A stretch of 53,695 bases of DNA from an uncultured Aeromonadaceae bacterium (GTDB lineage Bacteria; Pseudomonadota; Gammaproteobacteria; Enterobacterales; Aeromonadaceae). The stretch spans positions 1-53,695 of the forward strand of contig CAMFKP010000021.1 of assembly GCA_945957385.1 (NCBI GenBank), in the 5' to 3' direction. The notes beneath the pieces are model-generated. The model had not been told where the DNA came from. It searched no databases and was given only the letters and a program-made list of their open reading frames with translations. Of this stretch, positions 45,779-53,616 are shown piece by piece; the stretch's first letter is position 1, and every line of letters starts with the position of its first letter. The translations under genes were made by a program, and so were the position numbers.

Positions 45779-46456
45779 ATGAAACTGAATAAACTGGTGG
45801 TGTCACTGTTGTGTGTGGGCCCGCTGTGTGCACCGGCGGCCATGGCCGATGATCTGCGCCAGGCGCTGCTCAGTTGTGCCGCCCAGGGTAATTATGTGGC
45901 GCGCCTGGACTGTTATGACGGGCTGGCCCGAGAACAGCAAAAGGCGGCCGCACTGGCCGCAACGGCGGCAGAGAATACGGCTTCAGGCGACGTCCTGGCG
46001 GCTCCTGGCGCCGTGACGGCGAGCGCAGGGGCTGTGGCGGCAAACTCACAGCAGCTGGGAAAATGGCGAATCGTACAACGCGATGGCCAAGTCACTATCC
46101 GTACTCAGGATACGCCACTGACGCTGGGCGGCGTTGGCACCGCCACGCTGACATTGCAGTGCCAACAGGGTAAAGCGCCAACGCTGGCCATCGACTGGGG
46201 CTTCGATCTGGGCAGCAATGTCTACCTGGCCGTGAGTACCCCTCATAGTAAGGCGCAACGCTCCGTGGCCAAGATGTCGGCCGATACCGAGACGACCTAT
46301 TACACCAAGCCGGTTGTGCCACTGCTGCAACAGATGCTCAAGGATGACTATCTGGAGGCCTATGCCGATGGTGGCACCAAAGTATTGCGTGGTCGTTTCA
46401 TGATGGCCGGACTGGAGCAGGCGCTGGCGGCGCATCGCCAAGTGTGCGGGCTGTAA
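45779..46456 (+). CDS. Exported protein, weakly VasI-like
   Basis: The protein has 225 residues with a signal peptide ending AAMADD (about 24). A short cysteine module SCAAQGNYVARLDCYDGLARE resembles the start of VasI/EvfG-type proteins of type VI secretion loci. An Ala-rich linker leads to a beta-rich domain, GKWRIVQRDGQVTIR through RFMMAGLEQALAAHRQVCGL. No type VI genes are in the window. It starts 30 nt after the chemoreceptor gene and may be cotranscribed with it. Its function is unknown. Confidence 0.5.
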   Translation: MKLNKLVVSLLCVGPLCAPAAMADDLRQALLSCAAQGNYVARLDCYDGLAREQQKAAALAATAAENTASGDVLAAPGAVTASAGAVAANSQQLGKWRIVQRDGQVTIRTQDTPLTLGGVGTATLTLQCQQGKAPTLAIDWGFDLGSNVYLAVSTPHSKAQRSVAKMSADTETTYYTKPVVPLLQQMLKDDYLEAYADGGTKVLRGRFMMAGLEQALAAHRQVCGL

Positions 46457-46463
46457 TAAGCCG

Positions 46464-46491
46464 CCCGCAGGGCGGCATCGCGCCCTGCGGG
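46464..46491. terminator. Hairpin between convergent genes
   Basis: CCCGCAGGGCG pairs with CGCCCTGCGGG around a six-base loop. No T-run follows on either strand, so it may be a weak terminator or a 3' end stabiliser shared by both convergent genes. Confidence 0.5.
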
Positions 46492-46501
46492 GGAGTCCTG
46501 T

Positions 46502-47548
46502 CTAGACCAGGCCGGCGGCCTGCAGGCCGCTGATGAAGCCACTGAGCTGGCGCGCCATCAACTGCTGGGTCAGTACGCTGGGGTGCCGGGTTACACCATA
46601 ACCATGCTCCTCCTGCTGCGGGGCAAATTCCAGACAGTAAGTCCGCGCCAATGCACTCTGCCGGCAGGCTTGGTGCACATAATCGCGCAGCCGTTCGCGA
46701 TACGGCGGCATAAGCACAGGTCCCAGGCAGCAGATCAGCGCGGCCTGTGGATGGGCCTGGCGCAAGCGGCCCAGCAGCTGGGCATAGCGTTGCACGAAGT
46801 CCTGGCGGACCGGCTGGCCACCACCGGCAAAATCGTTGGTCCCCAGGTTGAGGACCACAATATCGGCTTGCCAGAGGCCGTCATCCAGACCCGGATCCGG
46901 TAGCGGCAGCATCCAGTCGGCGCGTTCCGGCCAGGTCAGCGGCGAATCGTCGAAGTTGCGGGTCACGCCTAGCCCGGACCAGGCGAGGAGGCGTGGCTCC
47001 ATCTGCAGTGCGCTGGCGGTGAGCCAGCCATAGGCGCGGGTGGCATCGCAGGTCCAGGGGGCATAGTCGGTAGCGGCATCCCCCAGTACACCAAAGCCGC
47101 CGCTGATCGAGTCGCCGCAAAACAGGATGCGTTGTCGCAGGGGGGGCGGCGGGGGCAGCAACTGGCCTGCCGGCAGCGCCAGGCCGCGCAGTTGCAGCGT
47201 GCCGACAAAGGCTTCGGTCAGCTTGATGATCTCGCAGTGGCGTGGCTGGCTTGCAGCCGGCAACGGCAGCACGAAATGACACTCACCGTGGACGCTCAGA
47301 CGCGGCACCAGCAACTGCTGGTCAATGCGGATGCTGATGGCATTTTCGCCATCTGAGGCCAGATGCAGTTCCAGGCGCTCACCGTGAAAACAAAACTGGA
47401 CGCCGCAGGCCGGCCACGCCAGGCGTGGCCCCAGGGCATCGCGAAAATCGACACGACCTAAATAGCGCACGCCGGGCTGGGTGTCGCAACCCGGTAGTGG
47501 CCAGCGATTCAACCCCGGCGATGCCGGGGTGAGAACAGGAGTACTCAT
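46502..47548 (-). CDS. CE2-like acetyl esterase, apparently cytoplasmic
   Basis: The protein has 348 residues from the ATG at 47548, with AAGGG upstream and an end-to-start gap of 10 nt after the mannanase gene. An N-terminal jelly-roll (about 1-130) precedes an SGNH domain: ILFCGDSISGGFGV (Ser nucleophile), ATRAYGWLTASALQ, WSGLGVTRN and NLGTNDFAGGG. This two-domain order and the motifs match carbohydrate esterase family 2. There is no signal peptide, so it likely removes acetyl groups from imported manno-oligosaccharides. Confidence 0.85.
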   Translation of the reverse strand: MSTPVLTPASPGLNRWPLPGCDTQPGVRYLGRVDFRDALGPRLAWPACGVQFCFHGERLELHLASDGENAISIRIDQQLLVPRLSVHGECHFVLPLPAASQPRHCEIIKLTEAFVGTLQLRGLALPAGQLLPPPPPLRQRILFCGDSISGGFGVLGDAATDYAPWTCDATRAYGWLTASALQMEPRLLAWSGLGVTRNFDDSPLTWPERADWMLPLPDPGLDDGLWQADIVVLNLGTNDFAGGGQPVRQDFVQRYAQLLGRLRQAHPQAALICCLGPVLMPPYRERLRDYVHQACRQSALARTYCLEFAPQQEEHGYGVTRHPSVLTQQLMARQLSGFISGLQAAGLV

Positions 47549-47558
47549 TTGCAGACCC

Positions 47559-48572
47559 TTAGCGAATGGGCTGCGCCGTCGGCAGGCCGGCATTGTCATA
47601 GACGATATCGGTGCCGCGACGGGTCAGATTGGCGGGAGCATGCTGGCTGGACATATCCAGCACCTGATAACCGCTGCCATTGCCGTGCCAGGACCAGGCA
47701 ATCCAGCCCAGGTCGCGCTGCTGGGCGCTGGCCATCAGTTGCAGATGGTCGACACTGTGGCCCCCGTCGGCCTGGAACTCACTGTCGCCGAACTCGCCAA
47801 TCAACAGCGGCAGTGACTGTTTCTGGTAGCTGTCCATCGTGGACTCGACCTTGGCTCGGCTATTCCACTTGTCGTGGTAGGCATGCAACGAGAACACCAG
47901 ATTTTTCAACTCATCGGCGTTTTGCAGGCTGGCGTAACGCTTTGACTGGAAGGAGTCAGGGTTCTGACCACAGTCGACGCCATCAATCACCAGCGGCATC
48001 TTGAAGCCAGCCTGGCGGAACTGGCCGATCAGCTGCTTGTACGTGCTGACAAAGCTACTGTAGTCCTGGCTGCTGCCCCATTCGTTGGCGATGTTGAGCA
48101 TGATGTGTCCGCTGTAGGCCGGATCCAGCAGCACGCTCTGCCAGCGATCCAGCCACAGTGTGGCCACGGCATCGGTGAGGGGTTTGACATCCTGTTTACA
48201 GGTGATGTCCTCTTCCCAGTACATCGGCATGGCGACCATACCTTTAGCGACGATGGCATCCAGCGCCTGCTTGAGTTCGGTGGCGCTGGTGTTTTTGCGC
48301 AGTTGCAGGCGCACCAGGTTGGCGCCGGTGGCGGCAATCTCGTCGATGGCCGGCAGGGCCGCCGTCGGGTTATCACCGTATTGCAGGTTGATGCCACGCG
48401 GAATGAAGAGATTGCCGTTGACCGAATAGAGATCCTTGCCTTTGACGGCGATCTCGGTGGTGACCGGGCTCTCGACGGGGCCTGAACTGCTGCTGTGGTC
48501 ATCACTGCCGCCACCACCGCAGGCGCTCAGGCAGCAGAAGGCCAACAAGGACAGGCTGGGACTGGGTTTCAT
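47559..48572 (-). CDS. Lipoprotein GH5_8-like mannanase
   Basis: This 337-residue protein has a lipobox LSAC (Cys about 18) followed by a Gly/Ser-rich linker. The GH5 domain (about 42-337) is close to the catalytic domain of the 23014 mannanase: FIPRGINLQYGDNPTAALPAI, NIANEWGSS with the acid/base Glu, LIGEFGDSEF with the nucleophile and GWIAWSWHGNGSGYQVLDMS. It lacks the CBM10 modules. Membrane anchoring suggests it works on oligosaccharides near the cell surface or in the periplasm. AAGGA precedes its ATG. Confidence 0.9.
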   Translation of the reverse strand: MKPSPSLSLLAFCCLSACGGGGSDDHSSSSGPVESPVTTEIAVKGKDLYSVNGNLFIPRGINLQYGDNPTAALPAIDEIAATGANLVRLQLRKNTSATELKQALDAIVAKGMVAMPMYWEEDITCKQDVKPLTDAVATLWLDRWQSVLLDPAYSGHIMLNIANEWGSSQDYSSFVSTYKQLIGQFRQAGFKMPLVIDGVDCGQNPDSFQSKRYASLQNADELKNLVFSLHAYHDKWNSRAKVESTMDSYQKQSLPLLIGEFGDSEFQADGGHSVDHLQLMASAQQRDLGWIAWSWHGNGSGYQVLDMSSQHAPANLTRRGTDIVYDNAGLPTAQPIR

Positions 48573-48681
48573 GTGGTTTCCTTATCGTATTGCAGGGGAC
48601 AGAGGGCGCACCGGCGTACTGCCGCGGTGCGCAAGGGGGAGGCCGGCGAGTGGGTGCGGGACAACCAACGCCGGCCCGTGC

Positions 48682-49290
48682 TTACTCAATCAGAATGTTG
48701 TCGACATAGACCTTGACCTCGCTGACCGCAGTGGAGGTCGCTCCCGCGTAAAACTGCAGGCCGAGCTCCTTGATATCCGCCAGATCGACGCTGTCGGTGC
48801 CAGGGGTCCAGGTCACTGTGGTCCAGGTGTCCGGATTGATGCTGACCCAGTCGCCATTACTCCAGGTCCAGCCGTCACCGGTTTTGGCATACAGCTTGCC
48901 GCCGGTGAATCCGGCATCAAATGCTTCCTGGCTCAACTTGACCTGAAACGAGAGCTTGCTGGCCTTGGTGTGACCGGTCTCTTGCAGATAAAGCTTCTTT
49001 TCACCCAGCGGTGCCGTGATCGCCACCGCCAGGGCTTGGCCCTTGCCACCGGCATCCTGGGTGGCATCCAGGGTCGGCGTCGCGGTCAACCCGGCGGTTT
49101 CGCTGGCATTCAATGTCAGCGTGGTGGGCAGGCTGGTGCCGCTGTTGAAGTCATAGGTGTAGGTGGTCGTCGGCGGCGTGGTGCCACCACCGCCATTATC
49201 TACGCTGCCATTTGAATCACTGCCGCAGCCAGCCAGCGCCAGGGCGCCGGCCAGAGCCAGAGACATAGTCAGGATGTTGTAAGGGTGCAT
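48682..49290 (-). CDS. Lipoprotein with CBM-like beta-sandwich domain
   Basis: This 202-residue protein has the lipobox LALAGC (Cys about 22) and a Gly/Thr-rich linker to about 45. The rest is one beta-rich domain: YTYDFNSGTSLP, ASKLSFQVKLS, GKLYAKTGDGWTWSNGDW and DIKELGLQFYAG with VYVDNILIE. The pattern resembles mannan-binding modules at the C-terminus of mannanases (CBM23/27-like). It probably holds mannan at the surface for the lipoprotein mannanase encoded next. It leads a three-gene minus-strand operon behind an operator at 49398. Confidence 0.7.
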   Translation of the reverse strand: MHPYNILTMSLALAGALALAGCGSDSNGSVDNGGGGTTPPTTTYTYDFNSGTSLPTTLTLNASETAGLTATPTLDATQDAGGKGQALAVAITAPLGEKKLYLQETGHTKASKLSFQVKLSQEAFDAGFTGGKLYAKTGDGWTWSNGDWVSINPDTWTTVTWTPGTDSVDLADIKELGLQFYAGATSTAVSEVKVYVDNILIE

Positions 49291-49397
49291 AGGGTTCCTC
49301 TGCGTGAAGGTGCAGGTTGTTGTCGGTACAGATCGCTATTGTTTTGTGGCCCGTTTCGGGCAGGGGTACTGTGGCAATTAACTGGGCGACACTCAAT

Positions 49398-49411
49398 TGA
49401 TAACGTTTCGA
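49398..49411. promoter_or_regulatory. LacI-type operator, lipoprotein operon
   Basis: TGATAACGTTTCGA matches about 11 of 14 positions, some 110 bp before the lipoprotein start. Confidence 0.6.
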
Positions 49412-49601
49412 AATGTGCGGATCATCAATGGCATTCAGCAAGTGAGCTCAAAAATTATGCACTCGATCAAATCTTCACGTTATCGTGATGAATATGTGCA
49501 ATCTATTGAATTTGTAATGTAATTCAATGTGTTGTGATGGGTGTTGTTTTGTCTGTCTCTATATCAGAGCAGCGTCCCTCAATAAGAAACCGCTTTCAAA
49601 A

Positions 49602-49617
49602 TGTGAAGATCCTCAAA
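49602..49617. promoter_or_regulatory. Possible CRP site before GH1
   Basis: TGTGA-AGATCC-TCAAA matches eight of ten consensus positions, 20 bp before the perfect operator. Confidence 0.4.
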
Positions 49618-49637
49618 AAGCCATGCAAATAAACTAT

Positions 49638-49651
49638 TCGTAACGTTACGA
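49638..49651. promoter_or_regulatory. Perfect LacI-type operator before GH1
   Basis: TCGTAACGTTACGA is a perfect 14-bp palindrome, extended to 16 bp by flanking T and A. It is the best copy of the motif in the window. Confidence 0.8.
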
Positions 49652-49719
49652 ATTAGTTATCTTGACCGGGCTGAAAATTGTTAGTCCTTTTGTAAAGGAA
49701 CGCTTTCCTTCGTTGAGTT

Positions 49720-49747
49720 GCCAGCCTCCCCAGGCTGGCTTTTTTTT
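49720..49747 (+). terminator. Terminator-like hairpin in the GH1 leader
   Basis: GCCAGCCT-CCCC-AGGCTGGC is followed by eight T, after the operator at 49638 and 29 bp before the GH1 start. No plus-strand gene ends here, so it may be a leader attenuator or end a small RNA. An AAGGAA/TTTCCTT repeat sits just before it. Confidence 0.75.
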
Positions 49748-49776
49748 ATTCACCAGAAACAGTGCCGGAGGGTGAG

Positions 49777-51135
49777 ATGCAAAGAGATCATCGTTTTGTC
49801 TGGGGAGCAGCGGCCGCTAGCTTTCAGATCGAGGGAGCAACCCGTGAAGACGGGCGCGGTGCGTCGGTGTGGGATGCGTTTTGTCAGCAACCTGGTCGGG
49901 TGCGCTTTGGTCATGGCGGTGATCCTGGCTGTGATCATTACCATCGCTATCAGGAGGATGTGGCGTTGATGGCCAGCATGGGGCTGCAGGCCTACCGACT
50001 GTCGGTCTCCTGGCCGCGGGTGATGCCGCAAGGGCGGGGCGCCGTCAATGCGCGTGGTCTGGCGTTCTATGATCGGCTGGTGGACGAACTGCTGGCGCGA
50101 CAGATTGACCCCTGGGTGACGCTGTTTCACTGGGATTATCCGCTGCCGCTCTACCACCAGGGGGGCTGGTTGCATCCCGATTCGCCGAAATGGTTTGCCG
50201 ATTATACCGCCGTGGTGGTCGAGGCATTATCTGACCGGGTTAAGCACTGGATGACGCTGAATGAGCCGCAATGTTTCATCGGTCTGGGCCACCAGGTGGG
50301 TGAACATGCGCCCGGCTTGCGGCTGGGGATGGCCGATTGTTTGCTGGCCGCGCATCACACGCTGTTGGCCCATGGCCTGGCGGTGCAGACCATCCGCGCC
50401 GTCAGCAAACAACCGGCCCGGATCGGCGCGGCGCCGGTCGGCATCATCCGTTTCCCGGATAACCCGCACTCGGCCGCCGATGTGGCGGCGGCGCGCCACG
50501 CCACTTTTGCCGTCGAGCGCCAGGATCTGTGGAACAACAGCTGGTGGACCGATCCCATGCTGCTGGGACGCTATCCGGAGGACGGTTTATCGCTGTTTGC
50601 CGCCGACTTGCCGGTGATCGGGGCCACGGATCTGCAGACCATAGCCCAGCCGCTGGATTTCTATGGCGTCAATATCTACCACGGCGAACGGGTGCGCGCC
50701 GCGCGCACTCCAGCCGGCTATGAGGTGGTTGCCCCGGCGGTCGGACGGGCGGCCACCTGCATGGATTGGGATGTGGCGCCGGAGGCGCTGTACTGGGGAC
50801 CGCGTCTGTTGCATGAGCGCTATGGCCTGCCGCTGGTGATCACCGAAAATGGCATGGCCAACAACGACTGGGTGCACAGTGACGGCGCAGTACATGCCCC
50901 GCAGCGCATTGATTTCATGCGCCGTTACCTCGGCGCGCTGAAGCAGGCGACGGCCGATGGCGTGCCGGTCGAGGGCTATTTCTACTGGTCGGTGATGGAT
51001 AATTTCGAATGGGCCTATGGTTATGACCGGCGCTTTGGTCTGATCCATGTCGATTACGCCACCGGTCAGCGGCGACTAAAGGATTCGGCGCTCTGGTACC
51101 GCGATCTGATCCAGACCAACGGCCAGTGGCTCTAA
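49777..51135 (+). CDS. GH1 family beta-glycosidase
   Basis: The protein has 452 residues from the ATG at 49777 with GGAGG six bases upstream; an upstream GTG is less likely. RFVWGAAAASFQIEGA at the start, HYHRYQEDVALMASMGLQAYRLSVSW (in parts), the acid/base Glu in MTLNEPQ (about 165), the nucleophile Glu in VITENGM (about 360) and GYFYWSVMDNFEWAYGYDRRFGL show an intact GH1 barrel. No signal peptide, so it acts in the cytoplasm. In this locus it may release glucose or mannose from glucomannan oligosaccharides; beta-glucosidase is the default activity. Confidence 0.93.
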   Translation: MQRDHRFVWGAAAASFQIEGATREDGRGASVWDAFCQQPGRVRFGHGGDPGCDHYHRYQEDVALMASMGLQAYRLSVSWPRVMPQGRGAVNARGLAFYDRLVDELLARQIDPWVTLFHWDYPLPLYHQGGWLHPDSPKWFADYTAVVVEALSDRVKHWMTLNEPQCFIGLGHQVGEHAPGLRLGMADCLLAAHHTLLAHGLAVQTIRAVSKQPARIGAAPVGIIRFPDNPHSAADVAAARHATFAVERQDLWNNSWWTDPMLLGRYPEDGLSLFAADLPVIGATDLQTIAQPLDFYGVNIYHGERVRAARTPAGYEVVAPAVGRAATCMDWDVAPEALYWGPRLLHERYGLPLVITENGMANNDWVHSDGAVHAPQRIDFMRRYLGALKQATADGVPVEGYFYWSVMDNFEWAYGYDRRFGLIHVDYATGQRRLKDSALWYRDLIQTNGQWL

Positions 51136-51163
51136 CCACACGCCCGCTTGCGCGCGTAGGGTA

Positions 51164-51194
51164 TAAAACAAGAACCGCCATCGGCGGTTCTTGT
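51164..51194. terminator. Terminator between convergent GH1 and chemoreceptor genes
   Basis: ACAAGAACCGCC-ATC-GGCGGTTCTTGT is a 12-bp perfect stem. The minus strand continues with TTTTAT and the plus strand with CGTTGG, so it works best for the chemoreceptor gene. Confidence 0.8.
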
Positions 51195-51209
51195 CGTTGG
51201 GCTGGAGGT

Positions 51210-53267
51210 TTACAACCGGAACTGCTGGATAGCGGCTTGCAGCTGGCGGCTATGCTCCTCAATCTGCGTCATCATGCCGGTGGTCGTTTGCGCCTGGGTT
51301 GACAGCGCATGGGAGTCATCACGTACCGCGGCGATGCGCTGGTTGATCTCGTTGGAGACCTGGGTCTGCTCCTCGGTCGCGGTGGCGATCAGCGTGGTCA
51401 TCTCCATGATGCTATCCAGCTCGGAGCGCAGCTTTTCAAACGATGCAGCGGTCTCCAGCACCACCTGCACCGCCCGCGTCCCTTCGCTCTGCAGGCTTGC
51501 CATGTTTTCCGCCGCAGAACTGGCGCCGCTCAGTAGCGATGCTATCTGTTGCCGGATCTGCTTGGTCGACTCCTGGGTGCGTCCGGCCAGGTTGCGCACC
51601 TCATCGGCCACCACGGCGAAGCCACGGCCGGTCTCGCCAGCACGCGCCGCCTCAATGGCTGCGTTGAGCGCCAGCAAATTGGTCTGCTCGGCAATGCCCT
51701 GGATGACATTGAGGATACCGCCGATCTGCGCCGCCTCGTGGTTCAGATTGCGCACCACGTCGCTGGTGCTCCCCAACTCGTCGATCAGGGTTTCCATCAT
51801 GCTGCGACTGGTTTCCCAGTTCTGGCTGGAGTCGACGGAGACGTCATGCGCGGTCTGCACCGCTTGGGCCGTCTGCTGAGCAATCGAGGAGACTTCACCA
51901 ATCGTCGACGTCATCTCATGTATCGCTACCGAGATGCTGTCGGTCGAGGTCAACTGGTGCTGGGCCTGTTGCATCGACTGTTGCATGTTGTGGCTACCCT
52001 GTTCGGCCAGCGCCGCCACATCCTGGCTCTGTGCGGAAACCGTTCCCAGTGCCTGGTTGAAGCTCAGCAGTACCTGGTTGAAGGCGCGGCTCAGGCTGCT
52101 TAGTTCATCCTGGCCTTGCTCATCCAGGCGCAGGCCCATCTCCTTGCTGGCCGCCAGTTGGTTGAACAGGCGAACGCTGGCCTCCAGTGGCTGGCTGATG
52201 CTGCGCACGACCAGCACGGCGATGCCACTCATCACCAGCAGCAACCCGGCCAGGATCAGTGCCGTGTGCAGTACCTGGCTCGCGGCTTCGGCCATCTTCT
52301 GCTCCTTCAGCGTCACCAGTTCATCCAGCGCGCTGCGTCCCAGACTCTGATAGGCCTGGCGCACCGCGTTGCTCAGGGGCGGCCAGGGTTCACCGCTACT
52401 GAGCTGTAATGGTGTGGTCTCCAGCGACTTGAACAGATCAAACACATCCCAGTAAACCCGGGTCGTGCGATCCAGCAAGCCATCCTTGAGCAGGGTGTCG
52501 GCATAGGCGTCGCGCAGGCTGGCGGGGGCATATTCAACAAACAGCGCGCGGTAGGCCTCTTCCAGTGCGCGGTTTTGCATCATCTGGCCAAAGGCATAGG
52601 GGCTGACTTTCTGCTGCGTGGCCTCGGTAATGGCGCTATGCAACAGTGCGCTGGCGCTTTGCGCCTGCAACAGCAGGTAATAGGCATTGGCCGTGCGGCC
52701 AAGCTGCTGATCCGATGCGGTGGGCAGCAAGACCAGACTGATGGACTTGAGCAGATCCTGACGGATGCGGCCGATGTCGACTTTGGGCCAGACGGTGTTG
52801 TTATCGTACTCGGCCTTGAAGTCGTCCGCGTGGTCACGGTGACTGTCGGCGACCCTGCGCACCACGGCCAGTTGTCCCATGCGTTTATGCAGCTGGCGCA
52901 TGTCGGCTTCGCTGATGATCGCCGGTTGCAGCTCGGCGGCGTGCTGCTGCAAAAAGGCCTCAAACTGCTGCAGCGCGCTACTTGCCGCGTCGCGCTCGGT
53001 CAGCATCGTCTGCCGGGCCTGGGCCAGCGCGTCCCCCTCTGCCATATCGACATACACGGTGACGGCGTGTTGCTCGGATTCGAGGGCATCGAGCACCGGC
53101 GCCAGTTGCTGGATGTAGCTGATTGCCGTGCCCAGTTGCGCCATCTGCTGCCGCAGCTGAATACCGCCATACAGTTGCTGCAGCGCGAACAGCAGCGCCA
53201 GCAGGGTAGGGAGCAACGCCAGCAGGGCGATGCGGGCCTTGATGGAAAAAGAGCGCAAAATCGTCAT
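51210..53267 (-). CDS. Methyl-accepting chemotaxis protein with NIT-like sensor domain
   Basis: The protein has 685 residues from the ATG at 53267 (AAGG seven bases upstream). Membrane helix at about 9-30, then a periplasmic helical domain with [20 protein letters not shown] and [20 protein letters not shown], the pattern of NIT (nitrate/nitrite-sensing-type) domains. A second helix ([18 protein letters not shown], about 330-350), HAMP and a signalling domain with [35 protein letters not shown] follow. Two operator-like sites lie upstream, so it may belong to the mannan regulon even though NIT domains are not known for sugar binding. Confidence 0.92.
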   Translation of the reverse strand: MTILRSFSIKARIALLALLPTLLALLFALQQLYGGIQLRQQMAQLGTAISYIQQLAPVLDALESEQHAVTVYVDMAEGDALAQARQTMLTERDAASSALQQFEAFLQQHAAELQPAIISEADMRQLHKRMGQLAVVRRVADSHRDHADDFKAEYDNNTVWPKVDIGRIRQDLLKSISLVLLPTASDQQLGRTANAYYLLLQAQSASALLHSAITEATQQKVSPYAFGQMMQNRALEEAYRALFVEYAPASLRDAYADTLLKDGLLDRTTRVYWDVFDLFKSLETTPLQLSSGEPWPPLSNAVRQAYQSLGRSALDELVTLKEQKMAEAASQVLHTALILAGLLLVMSGIAVLVVRSISQPLEASVRLFNQLAASKEMGLRLDEQGQDELSSLSRAFNQVLLSFNQALGTVSAQSQDVAALAEQGSHNMQQSMQQAQHQLTSTDSISVAIHEMTSTIGEVSSIAQQTAQAVQTAHDVSVDSSQNWETSRSMMETLIDELGSTSDVVRNLNHEAAQIGGILNVIQGIAEQTNLLALNAAIEAARAGETGRGFAVVADEVRNLAGRTQESTKQIRQQIASLLSGASSAAENMASLQSEGTRAVQVVLETAASFEKLRSELDSIMEMTTLIATATEEQTQVSNEINQRIAAVRDDSHALSTQAQTTTGMMTQIEEHSRQLQAAIQQFRL

Positions 53268-53343
53268 GACAGTACCTTCAATTGCGGGACAAAAACCAAA
53301 CGGACACTCCGCCGGCAAGGCGCAGGGCTAGAGGTTGTATAAA

Positions 53344-53357
53344 TCACAACGTTACGA
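53344..53357. promoter_or_regulatory. LacI-type operator before the second chemoreceptor gene
   Basis: TCACAACGTTACGA matches 12 of 14 motif positions, 77 bp before the receptor start. Confidence 0.65.
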
Positions 53358-53431
53358 TTTGTCGATCTGTCATTTACATTTTGGTGCCGAATGGCGGCTG
53401 TTTAAGCAGGTTTTTAAATAAAATGCGACAT

Positions 53432-53445
53432 GTGTAACGTTGTGA
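53432..53445. promoter_or_regulatory. Degenerate LacI-type operator, distal
   Basis: GTGTAACGTTGTGA keeps the GTAACGTT core but diverges at the ends. Its distance of 88 bp from the copy at 53344 would suit looping. Confidence 0.4.
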
Positions 53446-53616
53446 TTTGTGCGCTGTATGCCCAATGCATTGGTTGTGGAGAGTGATCCGCGGCGCGGGG
53501 CGCTCTGTTGGCATGCGCCCTGCGCTGGCGGCATCAGGCGGACAGGCTGGCCATAACGTATAAGCGGTATACCGCGCTAGCCGCGCGGCGTTGACGGACG
53601 CAATCACGCCGGTAAA

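Larger units (their letters stand above)
49291..49776. other. Divergent regulatory region before the lipoprotein operon and GH1 gene
   Basis: No gene was seen. It holds two operators (49398, and the perfect copy at 49638), a possible CRP site (49602) and a terminator-like hairpin (49720-49747) in the GH1 leader. Confidence 0.75.

Noticed and set aside
53374..53607. A 77-codon minus-strand gene at the right end
   Set aside because: No ribosome binding site or domain, and it would overlap an operator-like site; it looks like chance open frame.
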